DNA of 64,000 nucleotides from Girardinichthys multiradiatus (GCF_021462225.1 NC_061801.1:11218125-11282124), one strand, 5' to 3'; positions 11,262 through 22,752 are shown, counted from the stretch's first letter. Made by a program: numbers and translations. Notes: generated by a model not told the origin, from the sequence alone.

Positions 11262-11407
11262 CTGTGTAGCAGAGGCTATAGTCCTCGAAGCGGCTGTCCC
11301 ATGTTCGAGTCCCGGATCCTGCGACATTTACCGAATGTCTCCCCCTCTCTCTACCCCTTTCCTGTCTACCTACTGCCAAAAAATACAAAATAAAGGCCAC
11401 TAGTGCC
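11262..11407 (+). repeat. 5'-truncated tRNA-derived SINE, plus strand, abutting the minus copy
   Basis: This contains the B box (GTTCGAGTCCC near 11301), the pyrimidine-rich body and the family 3' end AAATAAAGGCCACTAGTGCC. The A-box part is absent. It is joined head to head with the preceding SINE, so the two family 3' ends form about 20-bp terminal inverted repeats of a 320-bp unit. Confidence 0.75.
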
Positions 11408-12047
11408 GAAAAACATATCTTAAAGAAAAACCAACAAAAACAAAAACAACAGTGGTCAGCAGGACGTATATTCTCAGCATTTGTACCAATATTGCCACCC
11501 CACAAGCAGTTTTAGTTAATATTCTCCTAAACCACTAGAGCTTGTGTAATAGAGCAAAACAAAGTAATAGGATCCTCATGATGGCATGGTACATAATTTG
11601 AGAAACACTTTGTTCCAATCTCAAATGAATGTTCCAATATTTCTCTTGATTTCTGAAACATTATGCCTGTGGCAATTCCCAGATCAAACCCAACAGAGTC
11701 TTAAATTCATGCTTATTCATAATCTGGGGATAATAAACATCTCCACCAAATTGCATGGCAGTCTTTGAGGACGTGTTGATAAAGACACAAGTCACAATAA
11801 CTAAAGTTGTAAAGTTGTAAGATAGTTTTATGACTGTTCTTCATGGGACCATGAATGATTGATCAACATCAAATTTCTTTCTAACCAATGGGATGTAAAT
11901 GCAGCATTTTAGTCTGTACCAAAAAAAAACCAAAACTAAATAGGCATGTATAAGGGGTTCTCAAGAACATCATAATGAGAAATTAAAAAGCTCTGCTTCA
12001 TCCTTTACCCCTCTTTCTGTACCCTCACACCCATGGCACTGCTCAAC
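11408..12047. other. Anonymous DNA
   Basis: I see no gene or recognisable repeat. Confidence 0.5.
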
Positions 12048-12050
12048 TCA

Positions 12051-12245
12051 AACACCTCTGGCCCCTGTGTCAACTCCCGGCATGGCCTGAGGCTTAAAGT
12101 TCGCGCCTGGGTCTACACCAACAAACAGAGTCAAAGGTCGCACTTTCTTCACTCTGGTCTTCAGGGTTGTGCGTTTGCGTGACCTGAGTTTTGTTTTCAC
12201 CTCTTCAGTGTCCCTCAGCAGCCACGCTTTTGGGTCAAACGTAAA
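12051..12245 (-). other. Unassigned coding-like segment
   Basis: The minus-strand frame here, ending at a TGA near 12048, is richer in CpG than its surroundings. It encodes a basic segment (DTEEVKTKLRSRKRTT) followed by VRPLTLFVGVDPGANF. A possible splice acceptor (GGGAG) precedes it on the minus strand near 12245. I do not recognise the protein. It could be a terminal exon of an unknown gene, an exon relic, or part of a transposable element. The N-terminal extension of the frame beyond 12250 is AT-rich and probably not coding. Confidence 0.3.
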
Positions 12246-12365
12246 TCTCCCAGTGTGTAAATATGTGTGACACTGTTTAATATAAATATATATAAAAATC
12301 AAAACATAAAAAGGAGAATTTATCAAATTTGTTTGATAATCTACTAAATAATCTACTAAAAGCAA

Positions 12366-13049
12366 GGGAAAGGTTATAGTAGGCTGTTTTAAAAAAACTG
12401 GAGAGTCTGCTTAGAGTTTCAGCTTTCCTGTGAATCACTGAACTACATTCAGTCCACTGTTTCTGAGAACTGCTTCTCATCTTTGTTGCATTGCGTCAAA
12501 CAACTTCTGCCACTTGTGTGCATTCCACAATTCCTCTGTATTTCTAGACATGTCTAATGTCATCCTACGTGCTTTCTATTGGATTAAGATCCAAGCATTG
12601 GATTAAGGTTAGGGTTAGTGAATGTTAATCTTGTTGGACTAGAACCAAGATGTTGCTCACTTACTTGTTTGGAGACATCTTATTAAAACCCATGCTTCGA
12701 GGGCATTTCCTCTTCAGCATCAGGCAACATGACCTCTTCAAGTATATTGATGTGTTTAATTTGATCAATGATCCTCGCTATGCAATAAATAGGCCTAGCA
12801 ACATATTTGAAGATACTGGCTGAAGCTGGTATAGGAGAGTCAGTATCCTTAGTGAAATGAGTCATGTAACCAACATGGGTTGAAAGGCCATTTACAAAAG
12901 AAGAAGCCATTATTCCATAAACAACATGAAAGGCCAGATTAAAGTTTGCAAATGTTTGATAAGCTGAAATTGAAGTGTTTGGCTATAGTAGCCATTGTTA
13001 CATTTGGTGGTAAGTGCGAGAAGCTTGCAAACCTAAGAACATTTCAAAC
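12366..13049. other. Anonymous DNA
   Basis: The only long frame (12683-12910, minus) has no recognisable domain. Nothing else is identified. Confidence 0.5.
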
Positions 13050-13460
13050 GAAAAGTACGATGGTAGAGGCATCATGTTGTGGGGATGCGTTGTCACAAAA
13101 GAGGCTGGTTTGCTTCACAAACAAACTGCATCATTAGGAGAGACTATTAAGTAGAAATATCAAGACATCAGTCTCAGAAAATTAAAGCTTGGGCAGCAAT
13201 GAGTCTTCCAAACGGTCAATGACACTTAGCCTATCTTGAAATTATTTACAGTGTGGCATAAGGACAACAAAGTCAGTGTTTTTGAGCGACAATCACAAAA
13301 CCTCAGTCCCATTGGAAATTAGTGGGAAAGCTGAAAAAGTGTCTTCAAGCAAGCAATCCCACAAAACTGACTCAGTTAGACCAGTTCTGTTAGGAAGGAT
13401 TCCAGCAAAAAAGGGTTATGTGTTTTTATAGAATGTATTTAAACTTTTAGTTTCAACTGT
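13050..13460 (+). mobile_element. Sleeping Beauty-like Tc1 relic, 3' half
   Basis: The plus-strand text 'ggcatcatgttgtggggatg', 'caagacatcagtc', 'attaaagcttggg' and 'aaggacaacaaagtcagtg' follows the catalytic-domain region of salmonid/Tdr1-type Tc1 transposase genes in order. It ends in a decayed terminal repeat (atttaaacttttagtttcaa then ctgt) with TA at 13460-13461. In-frame stops and shifts are frequent and the 5' half is not visible. Confidence 0.8.
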
Positions 13461-13461
13461 A

Positions 13462-14999
13462 TGTCCGTCCAACAATTAAACCTATACCAGGAAAGGTGTG
13501 TGCTTCAGTTATATACTCAAGAAGAGTTTTTTCTCTTTCTCTACAAAAACTTATAATGGATCGGAAAGAGAAATCCCAACCTGGAAATACTTACTCAATA
13601 AACACATTACACATGAAGTCTATGATTGACGCAGTGCTGTTTTCGTGCTTTTTGCCAGTTCCCCTGAATGCTTGTACTGTAATCTGATTGTAAACGTGTG
13701 GAAGGAAAAACTTTGAAGGCATAAACAGTGAGTTAATCTCTATCTCTGAACTCACCGACCGCCTGTCATTTGATGTGAGGGGCTACCAAAAAAACAACAT
13801 ATAATTTAGCATGACAGCCTTCTGGAGGCAAATGGGGTGAAAAGTGCATAGAGAGAAACAGACGCTGTGTGTGTGGGACAGACAAAGACTACACACATAC
13901 GGCAGCAGTCTGATTTACTGTATATGAGGCACATTTAAGTATAGTGGTAAAACTCTGTGACTATAGAAAAGGACGCATGTCAGAGTTTGACAATTTGTAA
14001 AACAGAAGTCCGATTGTTCAGCCTTGGGCACAGAAAGGTCAAGTATATCTATTCAAAGACTTCAAAAATCGAGAGTTTCTATTGAACAAACCTTTCATTT
14101 CTGTCCCTACCCATTACATTGAACCAACTGTCTCTTAGTCCATTTTCTGGCTCTACGAGAATGTCTTTTGACAAGGGTGGACCAAGGCTGGGCCAGTACA
14201 GACAAGACCGGGTGCCCGGGGGCCCCATAAGGCATATGCTCCAGATCCATGACACCCATGAGGGTGAAAAAAAAACCCAGCAAAATGAAGCGGTAAAGAG
14301 TGCAAGTGTGATAATGGATTCCCACATTAGGTCCATCAAGGCCTGATAAGAAATAGGATATGGCAGCAGCTTGGCCATGGAGGCAGAAAATCTGCTTTGA
14401 GACGGGGCAATCAACTGTCTGCTGACTGTGTCTGGTGGCAGCCGCTAAGGGCTTGTGCCGGGCCTTTTGGGAGAGCTCCCCCAGGTTAGAGTGAGGAGTG
14501 GAAACACATGGTTTCAATGCCATCGCCATTGCTTTGGGTCTAGAGCTGTCCACAAGTTTGCCACTGTGCCTCTAGGTATTTAAAAAAGGAAATAAGCTAA
14601 AAAAATGGGGTTTGAGATTAAAAATACCAACATTTCACCATTTAGCCCCTTAACGTGTACTCCTTTCCTACATGACGGTTAGAGCAGAGTTCCCGTGGAG
14701 TTTATGGATATCTGTAGAACAGAAAACCATAAATTACCAAAGAACCTAAAGACAAAGGCAGCAACAGAAACTTTACACGGTGCTTCAGATCAGCAGGGAG
14801 CTGCTTCATGAAAAGGTCACTGTTCAGTCTTCAGACCGGAAAAACTAAGCAATATGCACAAGATAATGTGATGGAACATTTTAAGGAAAGATTTTGCTCT
14901 GCAAAGACCTCATTGGGGCAGGTTTTTTCAACCCCTAGCTCAGTTCTCAATGTTTCTGAAATTTTTAAGGACACGACTCACCAAAGAAACTTGTGTGTA
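13462..14999. other. Non-coding DNA, moderate GC at 14080-14560
   Basis: Frames of 111-148 codons on the minus strand (14079-14553) overlap each other and show no known domain. The patch is less AT-rich and non-repetitive, with GATA-like and ATTA cores. It might be a conserved non-coding element, but nothing in the sequence alone proves it. Confidence 0.3.
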
Positions 15000-15884
15000 C
15001 AGTGCCTTGCAGGAGTATTTTATAAGTTGTTTTTTTTTACAACTTTTTAATATTTTTTTACATTAGAACCACAAACTTGAATGTATTTTGTTGGGTTTTA
15101 TGTTATGAGGTGGAACAGAAATTATACTTTTAAAGGTTTATAAAGGTTTAAAAACCTTTAAAGTTATTCCAATTACAGCTGCAAGTCTTGTATCTTGAGG
15201 TATGTCTCTACCAGATTTGCGCATCTAGAGACTGATTTTGTTTTCCTATGCTTTGCAAATTAGCTCAAGCTCAGTCACGTTAGATGGAAAGCATTGGCAA
15301 ACAGAAAAGTCTACAGCTTTCTCAGTTGGATTTAAATTTGTTCTGTTGAATAGTGAACTGAAGTCATTTGCTGCCCCAAACTGTTGTTTTTTCAGGATTA
15401 CTCTGTATTTAGCTCCATCTATCTTCCTATCAGCTCTGACCAGCTTCCCTGTCCCTGCTGAGTAAAAGCATACCCACAGCATAACGCTAACACCACCATG
15501 TTTCGCCATGAGGGCTGTGTGTTCGAGGTGTTTTCTGCTACACATAACGACTTGCATGTTGGCCAGAGGATCTTCCACATGACTTGGTGCTTACTTCAGA
15601 TGGGGCCTTTAATGCATTTATTTCAAGACGAGTGTCTGACCTGTTAGTGTAGGTGGACGGCCATGTCTTGGTATCAGAATAAAGGGGTCTGAATACAAGT
15701 ATATGCCACACTTTTCAGGTTATGATTTTTTTTTAAACCATGTATAATTTTCCTTCCAAATCACAGTAATGCATTACTTTTTTTTTTTCCATCATTGAAT
15801 CCAAAAAAACACATTGAAGTTTTTCGTTATAAAGTGAAAATGTCTAAAAAGCTCAAGGGGTATGAATACTTTCCTGAGGCAGTT
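15000..15884 (-). mobile_element. Internally deleted Tc1-like element, family Z type, minus strand
   Basis: The left end begins CAGTGCCTTGCAGGAGTATT at 15000 after TA (14998-14999). The right end is the decayed inverse (ggtatgaatactttcctgag) near 15884, followed by TA. On the minus strand a transposase remnant reads AKHGGVSVMLWVCFYSAGTG (within 15378-15578), the segment between the first and second catalytic Asp of Tc1 transposases. The total of about 885 bp, against about 1.6 kb for intact relatives, indicates large internal deletions. Confidence 0.85.
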
Positions 15885-16767
15885 TAGAAGGGCCCTCATT
15901 CTGTGTCAATATGGACATGGTGAAAAATTACATTTCCACATCTGCTTCTCCTGCACTAAGACAACACCTGCTGACTGACAGTGAGGTCTCTTGGATTTCA
16001 TCCCACCTTTGACCATCTGAAAGAACTGTGATAATCTGTGTTAACCACTCCTTTGTTAAAAGGGTCCTGTGCAACGGTGAGTGATTTACAAGTGAAGTGC
16101 CGCTTTTGCATACTGTCCTTTATTGGGATCTGCTCTGAAAACCTTAGGTGATTAAAGTAATGCAGAAAACACCAGTTCAGTGCAGACCAATGATTTGCTT
16201 GATTTAGATGCCAGGAAAGCCCCACAAATAAGGCAGGAAACAAAATTCTAGATGTATTTACAGACTTTTTTATTTTGCAGCACATCATATTTTCATGAAG
16301 GAACTTTATCATTTCTTGTCAGGGTTTAATGTGTGAATAAAAATAAAATATAAGATGTTTCCAAACTGGCCTATCCTGTTTTGGATTTGTTTTCTCATCC
16401 CAACCCAGAATAAAAGCAACCTCAGTAAAAGATCACCTGAAAAGGTACGGCCTCAGCCCAGTCTCAAGCAAATTTAAGAGTGGTTTGTCTGTGGTCGTTG
16501 GGAGAAGTTGGTCCAACTAAGACCTGACTCAACCACAACCCACAATTTGCATGATAAAGCTAAATGGCTCATCTAACTTGGTGTGTTTTGCATATGGAGA
16601 GGCTAGACACACGAGTTACTTGATAGTTCTCTTAATGCAAAAAATGTTAATGGCAAAGGGAGGTAATTCATCTGCTTAATCGTCTCACAGGACAAAAAAG
16701 ACCAAACTCTTGGTTGTTCTTGTTGTGTTTATTTTTTTTACACCAAAGACTCAATAAGAGCTGCATG
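15885..16767. other. Anonymous DNA between Tc1 relics
   Basis: No gene or recognisable repeat is seen. The 104-codon minus-strand frame at 15998-16312 has no known domain. Confidence 0.5.
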
Positions 16768-16769
16768 TA

Positions 16770-17880
16770 CAATGGCTCATAAAAGTCCACACACTTTTAA
16801 ACTCTTCTGCACACAATGTCAGGGTTCTCTGATGTAAAACATAAGATCATGAGAAAATAATTTAGTTATTTCATATTTTCCCACCTTTAATGTGACACCC
16901 CACAATCCTGCCCTGCATACCTATCACTGTCACATGCCAAAACGAGTACCACATGGCCAACCCCTCCCGTCCCCCTTAAGGAACACATAAACAGAAGCAA
17001 AAAAGATTAAAATAAACATTGGTAATTAATATTGGCCCTTTTTTACTTATTGAATCGATACCGTTATGTTGAGAAATTACTACCATCGGCCAGTATTGAT
17101 CTTGAAGCCGATATATTGTGCATTCCTAGTAAAAAGTGTAGAAAGTACAAGAAGCTAGTTGCATAACTTGCACAATGTTAAATGAATACACTATTGGGTT
17201 TAAATCTAAAAGCAGAAATAAAGTCAAGCTGTTCTAGGAATTTCTTTACTTTGACTCATTTCCATTTCAGGGAAAGCCATAGTTTGCAGAAGGGATTACA
17301 AAGAATTAAAGAAAACTCATTGCACTAAAGTCAGGATAAGAAAAATTCAACAGCATTCAACACACTATGAAATAAAGTGAAGACAACAATTACAAAGTGA
17401 AGACAACAATAACATTAAAGAAAAAAAAAGAAATCTTTCTCCAAAATTTATGAAAACATGATACAGCAGCTGCCAATGAGGTTATCAAGAGACTGACAAC
17501 AACCCTGAAGGAGCTTACTCATCTCCTTCAGGTCATCTCATCATCTTACAGTGATGCTAGAAATGACAAGAGATTTCATTTCCAGCATCACAGTAAGTCC
17601 TAGCAGAGATCCATATCAACAAAAAATAAATAAAAGTAACTTCACCTGCAGAAAAGTAAAGATTTGGAATGGCCTAGGCAGGGCCCTGAACTAAATCTGA
17701 CAGAATATCTGTGGGTTGCCTAAAGAGGGCGGGGGACAAGAGAAATCCTCGCAATCTGATAGTTTTTGATAACTTTTGTAATGTTGAGTGGGCAAATATT
17801 GCCAAATCAAGGTGTGACATCCTGAAAAGTTTAGTATTCTTACCAAACAAACAAGATGACATAATTACACCAAAACATGC
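16770..17880 (+). mobile_element. Tc1-like relic, family X
   Basis: The 5' end (caatggctcataaaagtcca, after TA at 16768-16769) and the following leader match a fish Tc1 family whose 3' end is better preserved at 41420-41610. The C-terminal transposase relic lies at 17660-17840: plus-strand 'ggccctgaactaaatctgac' and the peptide VEWANIAKSRCDIL. The leader is interrupted by a hAT-type end at 16917-17130. Many stops and shifts are present, and no 3' terminal repeat is visible before family Y begins. Confidence 0.75.
16917..17130. mobile_element. hAT-like fragment inside family X relic
   Basis: The right edge 'gccgatatattgtgcattcc' near 17127, together with 'atcggccagtattgatcttg', matches the common fish hAT end that reads as GGAATGCACAATATATCGGC on the opposite strand. 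The left edge is unclear. The text resumes family X leader sequence afterwards. Confidence 0.5.
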
Positions 17881-18445
17881 TCAAACAGTGTTTGCACTCC
17901 AGACAACCCGCGGAGCACCACACAAGTGCCACTTCTGTCAGATAAGAACAGGAAATTGAGGCTACAATTTGCATTCTTTTACCAAAACTGGACAAAAACA
18001 GACTGGAAAAATGTTACCTGGTCTGAGAGTCCCAAGTTCAGCTATTGAATTCAGATGGTAGGGTCAGAATTTGACGATAACAAGAAAGCATTGATCCATC
18101 CTGCCTTGTATTAGTAGTATCATCAATTTAGGTTGATGGTGGAGGTGTGATGTATGGGGCATCTTCTCTGAACCCACTTCACAGGCTGCTTAGTACAACC
18201 CTAGCCTCCATTAAACACTACATGCTGAGTGTTGACCATGCCCATCCATTTATGAGAGCAGTATACCTATCTTCTGATGGCTACTTCCAGGAGGATAATA
18301 TACTGTATCATGTCGAAAAGCTCAGATCATCTCAAATTGATTTGTTGAGTAAGGCAATGTGTTCCCTGGCCTCCAATGGCCTCTACAATCACCATATCTG
18401 AATTTATTGGGCAGCTTTGGGATGTGGAGGCTGGGAGATTATCAT

Positions 18446-19038
18446 AGCTTCTGTCCTCATTCATAGCCTGGTCACCTCCCGTCTTGACTACTGTAATTCT
18501 CTCCTCTATGGTCTTCCACAAAAATCCCTCCATAAACTTCAAATGATTTAGAACTCTGCTGCCCGTATCATCATCCAAACCCCATCCTACCACCACATCA
18601 CTTTTGTTTTACAACAGCTACACTGGCTCCCTATCAAATCCAGAATTCAATTCAAGCTACTCCTCATTACATTAAAGGCCGTCCACAACCTTGCCCCACC
18701 TTACCTGTTCCAGCTCCTCCACATTCACACACTCTCCCGTTCCCTCAGGTCTTCCTCCTCCATTCATCTTTCTGTTCCCTCTGTCTGCCTCAGCACCATG
18801 GGGGGCAGAGCCTTCACTTACTCTGCCCCTCAGAGTAAGTGAAGGTAGTCCACAATATTGACTACCTTCCGCCTCAAAACTCAACTTTTTAAATCTGCAT
18901 TTTTGCTATAATGTTTTATTATTTATGTTAAGTTGCTGGTGTTTTGTTGGTTTATTGTCCTTTGTTTGTTGTTTTTAACTTGTCTTGTACAGTGAGTGTT
19001 ATAAAAGGCGCTTCTAAATAAAAGGTATTATTAGTATT
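18446..19038 (+). mobile_element. 5'-truncated L2-like LINE inserted in family Y
   Basis: The plus strand encodes the C-terminal tail of an L2-type ORF2: [20 protein letters not shown], then NSAARIIIQTPSYHHIT, LQQLHWLPIK and APPYLFQLL. These are hallmarks of the region after the reverse transcriptase fingers/palm in L2-like elements. The 3' UTR ends in a short ATT-type tail (tattattagtattat). 5' truncation is usual for LINEs. A stop follows KLQMI. The junctions fall inside the family Y transposase gene, with a short shared 'attat' at each side. Confidence 0.85.
18811..18869. repeat. Two adjoining perfect hairpins inside the L2 fragment
   Basis: A 15-bp arm at 18811-18825 is perfectly inverted at 18831-18845 around a 5-base loop. 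The end of that second arm starts another 9-bp inverted pair (18841-18849 with 18861-18869, 11-base loop). The hairpin replaces ordinary L2 sequence, so it probably arose by template switching rather than as a functional structure. Confidence 0.9.
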
Positions 19039-19401
19039 ATGGCCGTTGAGTCGACAAATGTGCAGCAACTGATTGATGCTATGGTGTCAATATATCCGAG
19101 TTTTAGAGAAATGTTTCCGACACCTTGTAGAATCTATGCCATCAAAAAGGAAGCAGTTCTGAACACAAAATTCTATCCAACCCACTACAGTCAATGTCAA
19201 CTAATAAAGTGGCTGCTGATTGCAGGTTTTTGGGAGATATCTCTTCAGAACGTTGCCTATAATCAATCCAAAGCCCTGAGGAGTGCCCAAGGCATTGCAT
19301 ATGGCTCCTTTCTTTTTTCCATTTTCTAACAAGAAAAATATTGTAATCCTGCTTAAATTTAATAGCTTAATTCCTTTTTAGGAAAGTCTATTTTTCAAGT
19401 C

Positions 19402-22400
19402 CCCCTCCTTGAACCGCCACCTTAACGTGGTGGAGGGGTTTGAGTGCTCGAATGATCCTAGAGGCTATGTTGTCTGGGGCTTAAATGCCCCTGGTAGGGT
19501 CTCCCATGGTAAACAGGCTCTAGGTGACGGGTCAGACAGAGAGCGGTTCAAGAACCCCTCATGACGACTACAAAATCGAGGCACGTGACGTCGCCCGGTA
19601 TGGCGGAGCCGGGGTCCCACCCTGGAACCAGGCCTGGGGTCGGTACTCGTCGGAGAGGCCTGGTGGCTGCGTTGCTCCTTGCGGGACCCGAACGAGAGAT
19701 GCAAGACCATCCCCAGTGGGCCCACCACCTCCAGGGGGAACCGTGAGGGACCGGTGCAAAGAGGATTGGGTGGCGGACGAAGGTGGAGACCTCGGCGGCC
19801 CGATCCCCGGATGCTTAGGCTGGCTCTAGGGACGTGGAATGTCACCTCGCTGGGGGGGAAGGAGCCTGAGCTTGTGCGGGAGGTTGAGAGATATCGACTA
19901 GAAATAGTCGGGTTCGCCTCCACGCACAGCGTGGGCTCTGGAACCCATCTCCTCGAGAGGGGCTGGACTCTCTTCTACTCTGGAGTGGCCCACGGGGAGA
20001 GGCGGCGGGATGGGGTGGGTTTGCTTGTCGCCCCCCAGCTCAGCCGTCTAGTGTTGGGGTTTACCCCAGTGGATGAGAGGGTCACATCCCTGCGTCTTCG
20101 GGTTGGGGAGAGGTCTCTGACTATCATTTCAGCCTACGGGCTGAGTGGTAGTGCGGAGTGCCTTCTTGGCGTCCCTGTCGGGGGTGCTGGATAGTGCCCC
20201 TCCCGGGGACTCCATTGTTCTGCTGGGGGACTTCAACGCCCACGTGGGAAACGACATCTGGAGAGGCGTGATCGGGAGGAATGGCCTCCCCGCTCTGAAT
20301 CCGAGCGGTGTTTTGTTATTGTGCTAGTCACGGATTGTCCATAATGAACACCATGTTCAAACATAAGGGTGTCCATCAGTGCACTTGGCACCAGGATACC
20401 CTAGGCAGGAGGTCAATGATCGACTTTGTTGTCGTATCATCAGACCTTCGGCCGCATGTTTTGGACACTCGGGTGAAGAGAGGGGCTGAGCTGTCCACTG
20501 ATCACCACCTGGTGGTGAGTTGGATTCGCTGGGGGAGGAGAAAGCCGGACAGACTTGGCAGGCCCAAGCGCATAGTGATGGTCTGCTGGGAACGTCTGGC
20601 GGACCCCTTGGTCAGGGATGTATTCAACTCTCACCTCCGGGAGAGCTTTGACCAGATTCCGAGGGATGTTGGAGACATAGAGTCTGAGTGGACCATGTTC
20701 TCCGCATCTATTGTCAATGCTGCCACCCGTAGCTGTGGCCATAAGGTCTGTGGTGCCTGTTGCAGCGGCAATCCCTGAACCCGGTGGTGGACACCGGCAG
20801 TAAGGGATGCTGTCAAGCTGAAGAAGGAGTCCTATCAGCTGTGGTTGGCTTGTGAGACTCCTGAGGTGGCTGACGGGTACCAAGGGGCCGAGCGTGCCGC
20901 GGCCCGGGCGGTGGCAGAGGCAAAAACTCGGACCTGGGAGGAGTTTGATGAGGCGATGGAGAAGGACTACCGGTTGGCCCCGAAGCAATTCTGGCAAACC
21001 GTCCGGCACCTCAGGAGGGGGAATCAGTGCTTCGCCAACACTGTTTACAGTGGGGGTGGGGAGCTGCGGACCTCGACTAGGGACATTATCGGGCGGTGGA
21101 AGGAGTACTTCGAGGATCTCCTCAATCCTGCCATCACGCATTCCCTGGTGGAAACAGAGGCTGGGGACTTGGGGTTGGACTCTTTCATCACCCGGGCTGA
21201 AGTCCCCGAGGTGGTTAAAAAGCTCTGTGGTGGCAGGGCTTCGGGGTTGGATGAGATCTGCCCTGAGTACCTCAAGTCTTTGGATGTTGTGGGGCTGTCA
21301 TGGTTGACACGCCTCTTCAACATTGCGTGGCGGACGGGGACAATGCCTTTGGATTGGCAGACTGGGCTGGTGGTCCCCCTACATAAGAAAGGTGACTGGA
21401 GGGTGTTTTCCAACTACAGGGGGATCACACTCCTCAGCCTCCCTGGTAAAGCCTACGCCAGGGTATTGGAGAGGAGAGTCCGGCCGATAGTCGAACCCCA
21501 GCTTCAGGAAGAGCAGTGTGGTTTTCGTCCCGGACGTGGAACACTGGACCAGCTCTATACCCTCTACAGGGTACTCGAGGGTTCATGGGAGTTTGCCCAA
21601 CCGGTCCACATGTGTTTTGTGGACCTGGAAAAAGCATTCGACTGTGACCCTCGTAATGCCCTGTGGGGGGTGCTCCAGGAGTATGGAATCGGGGGCCCTT
21701 TACTAGGGGCCATCCAGTCTCTGTACAAGCGGAGTAGGAGTTTGGTTCGCATTGCCGGCACTAAGTCGGACCTGTTCCCGGTGCATGTTGGACTCCGGCA
21801 GGGCTGCCCTTTGTCACAGGTCCTGTTCATAACTTTTATGGACAGGATTTCTAGGTGCAGCCAAGGGCCGGAGGGGGTCTGGTTTGGGGACCAGTGAATT
21901 TCGTCTCTTCTTTTTGCAGATGACGTGGTCCTGCTGGCCCTCTCTAGCCAAGACCTACAGCATGCACTGGGGCGATTCGCAGCTGAGAGTGAAATGGCTG
22001 GGATTAAGATCAGCTCCTCCAAGTCCGAGGCCATGGTTCTCGACCAGAAAAGGGTGGCTTGTCCTCTTCAGGTTGGAGGGGAGTTCCTGCCTCAAGTGGA
22101 GGAGTTTAAGTACCTCGGGGTCTTGTTCACGAGTGAGGGAAGAATGGAGCGGGAGATCGACAGACGGATCGGTGCGGCTGCCACAGTAATGTGTCGCTGT
22201 GCCGGTCCGTTGTGGTAAAGAGAGAGCTGAGCCGAAAAGCGAAGCTCTCGATTTACCGGTCGGTCTACGTTCCTACCCTCACCTATGGCCATGAACTTTG
22301 GGTCATGACCAAAAGAACAAGATCCCGGATACAAGAGGCTGAAATGAGCTTCCTCCGTAGGGTGGCCGGGCACTCCCTTAGAGATAGGGTGAGGAGCTCG

Positions 22401-22742
22401 GCCATCTGGAAGGGGCTCGGAGTAGAGCCGCTGCTCCTCCACATCGAGAGGAGCCAGTTGAGATGGCTCGGGCATCTATACCGGATGCCTCCTGGACGCC
22501 TTCCTCAGGAGGTGTTCCAAGCACGTCCCACCGGGAGGAGGCCCAGGGAACGACCCAGGACACGCTGGAGGGACTATGTCTCTTGGCTGGCCTGGGAACG
22601 CCTTGGGCTCCCCGCGGAGGAACTGGAGGAGGTGTCCGGGGAGAGGGACGTCTGGGCGTCTCTGCTGAGTCTGCTGTCCCCGCGACCCGGTCCCGCATAA
22701 AGCGGAAGACGACGAGTACGAATACAAGCATGAGTACGAGTA
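19402..22742 (+). mobile_element. Rex3: Full-length Rex3 (RTE-type) non-LTR retrotransposon
   Basis: The unit of about 3.34 kb is flanked by TTTTCAAGTC at 19392-19401 and 22743-22752, a 10-bp target-site duplication (longer if a one-T difference is allowed). It holds a 5' leader, an endonuclease plus reverse-transcriptase gene and a very short 3' region ending in degenerate GAGTACGA-like repeats. Two segments (21355-21374 and 21799-21817) match, as I remember them, the PCR primer sites commonly used for Rex3 in fish. The identification is therefore firm. Most Rex3 copies are 5'-truncated; this one appears complete. Confidence 0.93.
19679..22700 (+). pseudogene. Rex3 endonuclease/reverse transcriptase, inactivated
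   Basis: The protein would nick the target DNA and reverse-transcribe its own RNA onto the nick. The APE-type endonuclease runs from GTWNVTSL (near 19830) through [11 protein letters not shown] (near 20222) to ELSTDHHLVV (near 20490). The reverse transcriptase follows: LHKKGDWRVFSNYRGITLLS (21383-21442), CFVDLEKAFD (near 21615), GLRQGCPLS (near 21790) and FADD (21913-21924). A conserved C-terminal tail ends near 22700. Frameshifts occur near 20150, 20315 and 22195, and in-frame TGA codons at 20776-20778 and 21895-21897. The second stop lies just before FADD. It cannot make an active enzyme. Confidence 0.92.
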
Positions 22743-22752
22743 TTTTCAAGTC

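Larger units (their letters stand above)
17900..19226 (+). mobile_element. Tc1-like relic, family Y, split by an L2 LINE
   Basis: From 17915 the text (gtcagataagaacaggaaat, ttgaggctacaatttgc) follows a fish Tc1 transposase gene through the catalytic domain (catcctgccttgtatt, tcttctgatggctacttcca) to 'cagctttgggatgtggaggc' at about 18431. After the LINE the same gene resumes at 19039 with VQQLIDAMVSIYPSFREMF, its C terminus. It ends with a decayed terminal repeat, 'ctaataaagtggctgctgat'. The 5' third is missing and the reading frame is broken. Confidence 0.85.

Noticed and set aside
12595..12620. Telomere-like TTAGGG text
   Set aside because: Only one or two imperfect units occur (ggttagggttag), not an array.
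14079..14553. Overlapping minus-strand frames of 111 and 148 codons
   Set aside because: There is no domain or splice context, and a plus-strand frame overlaps too. Chance frames in moderate-GC DNA are more likely.
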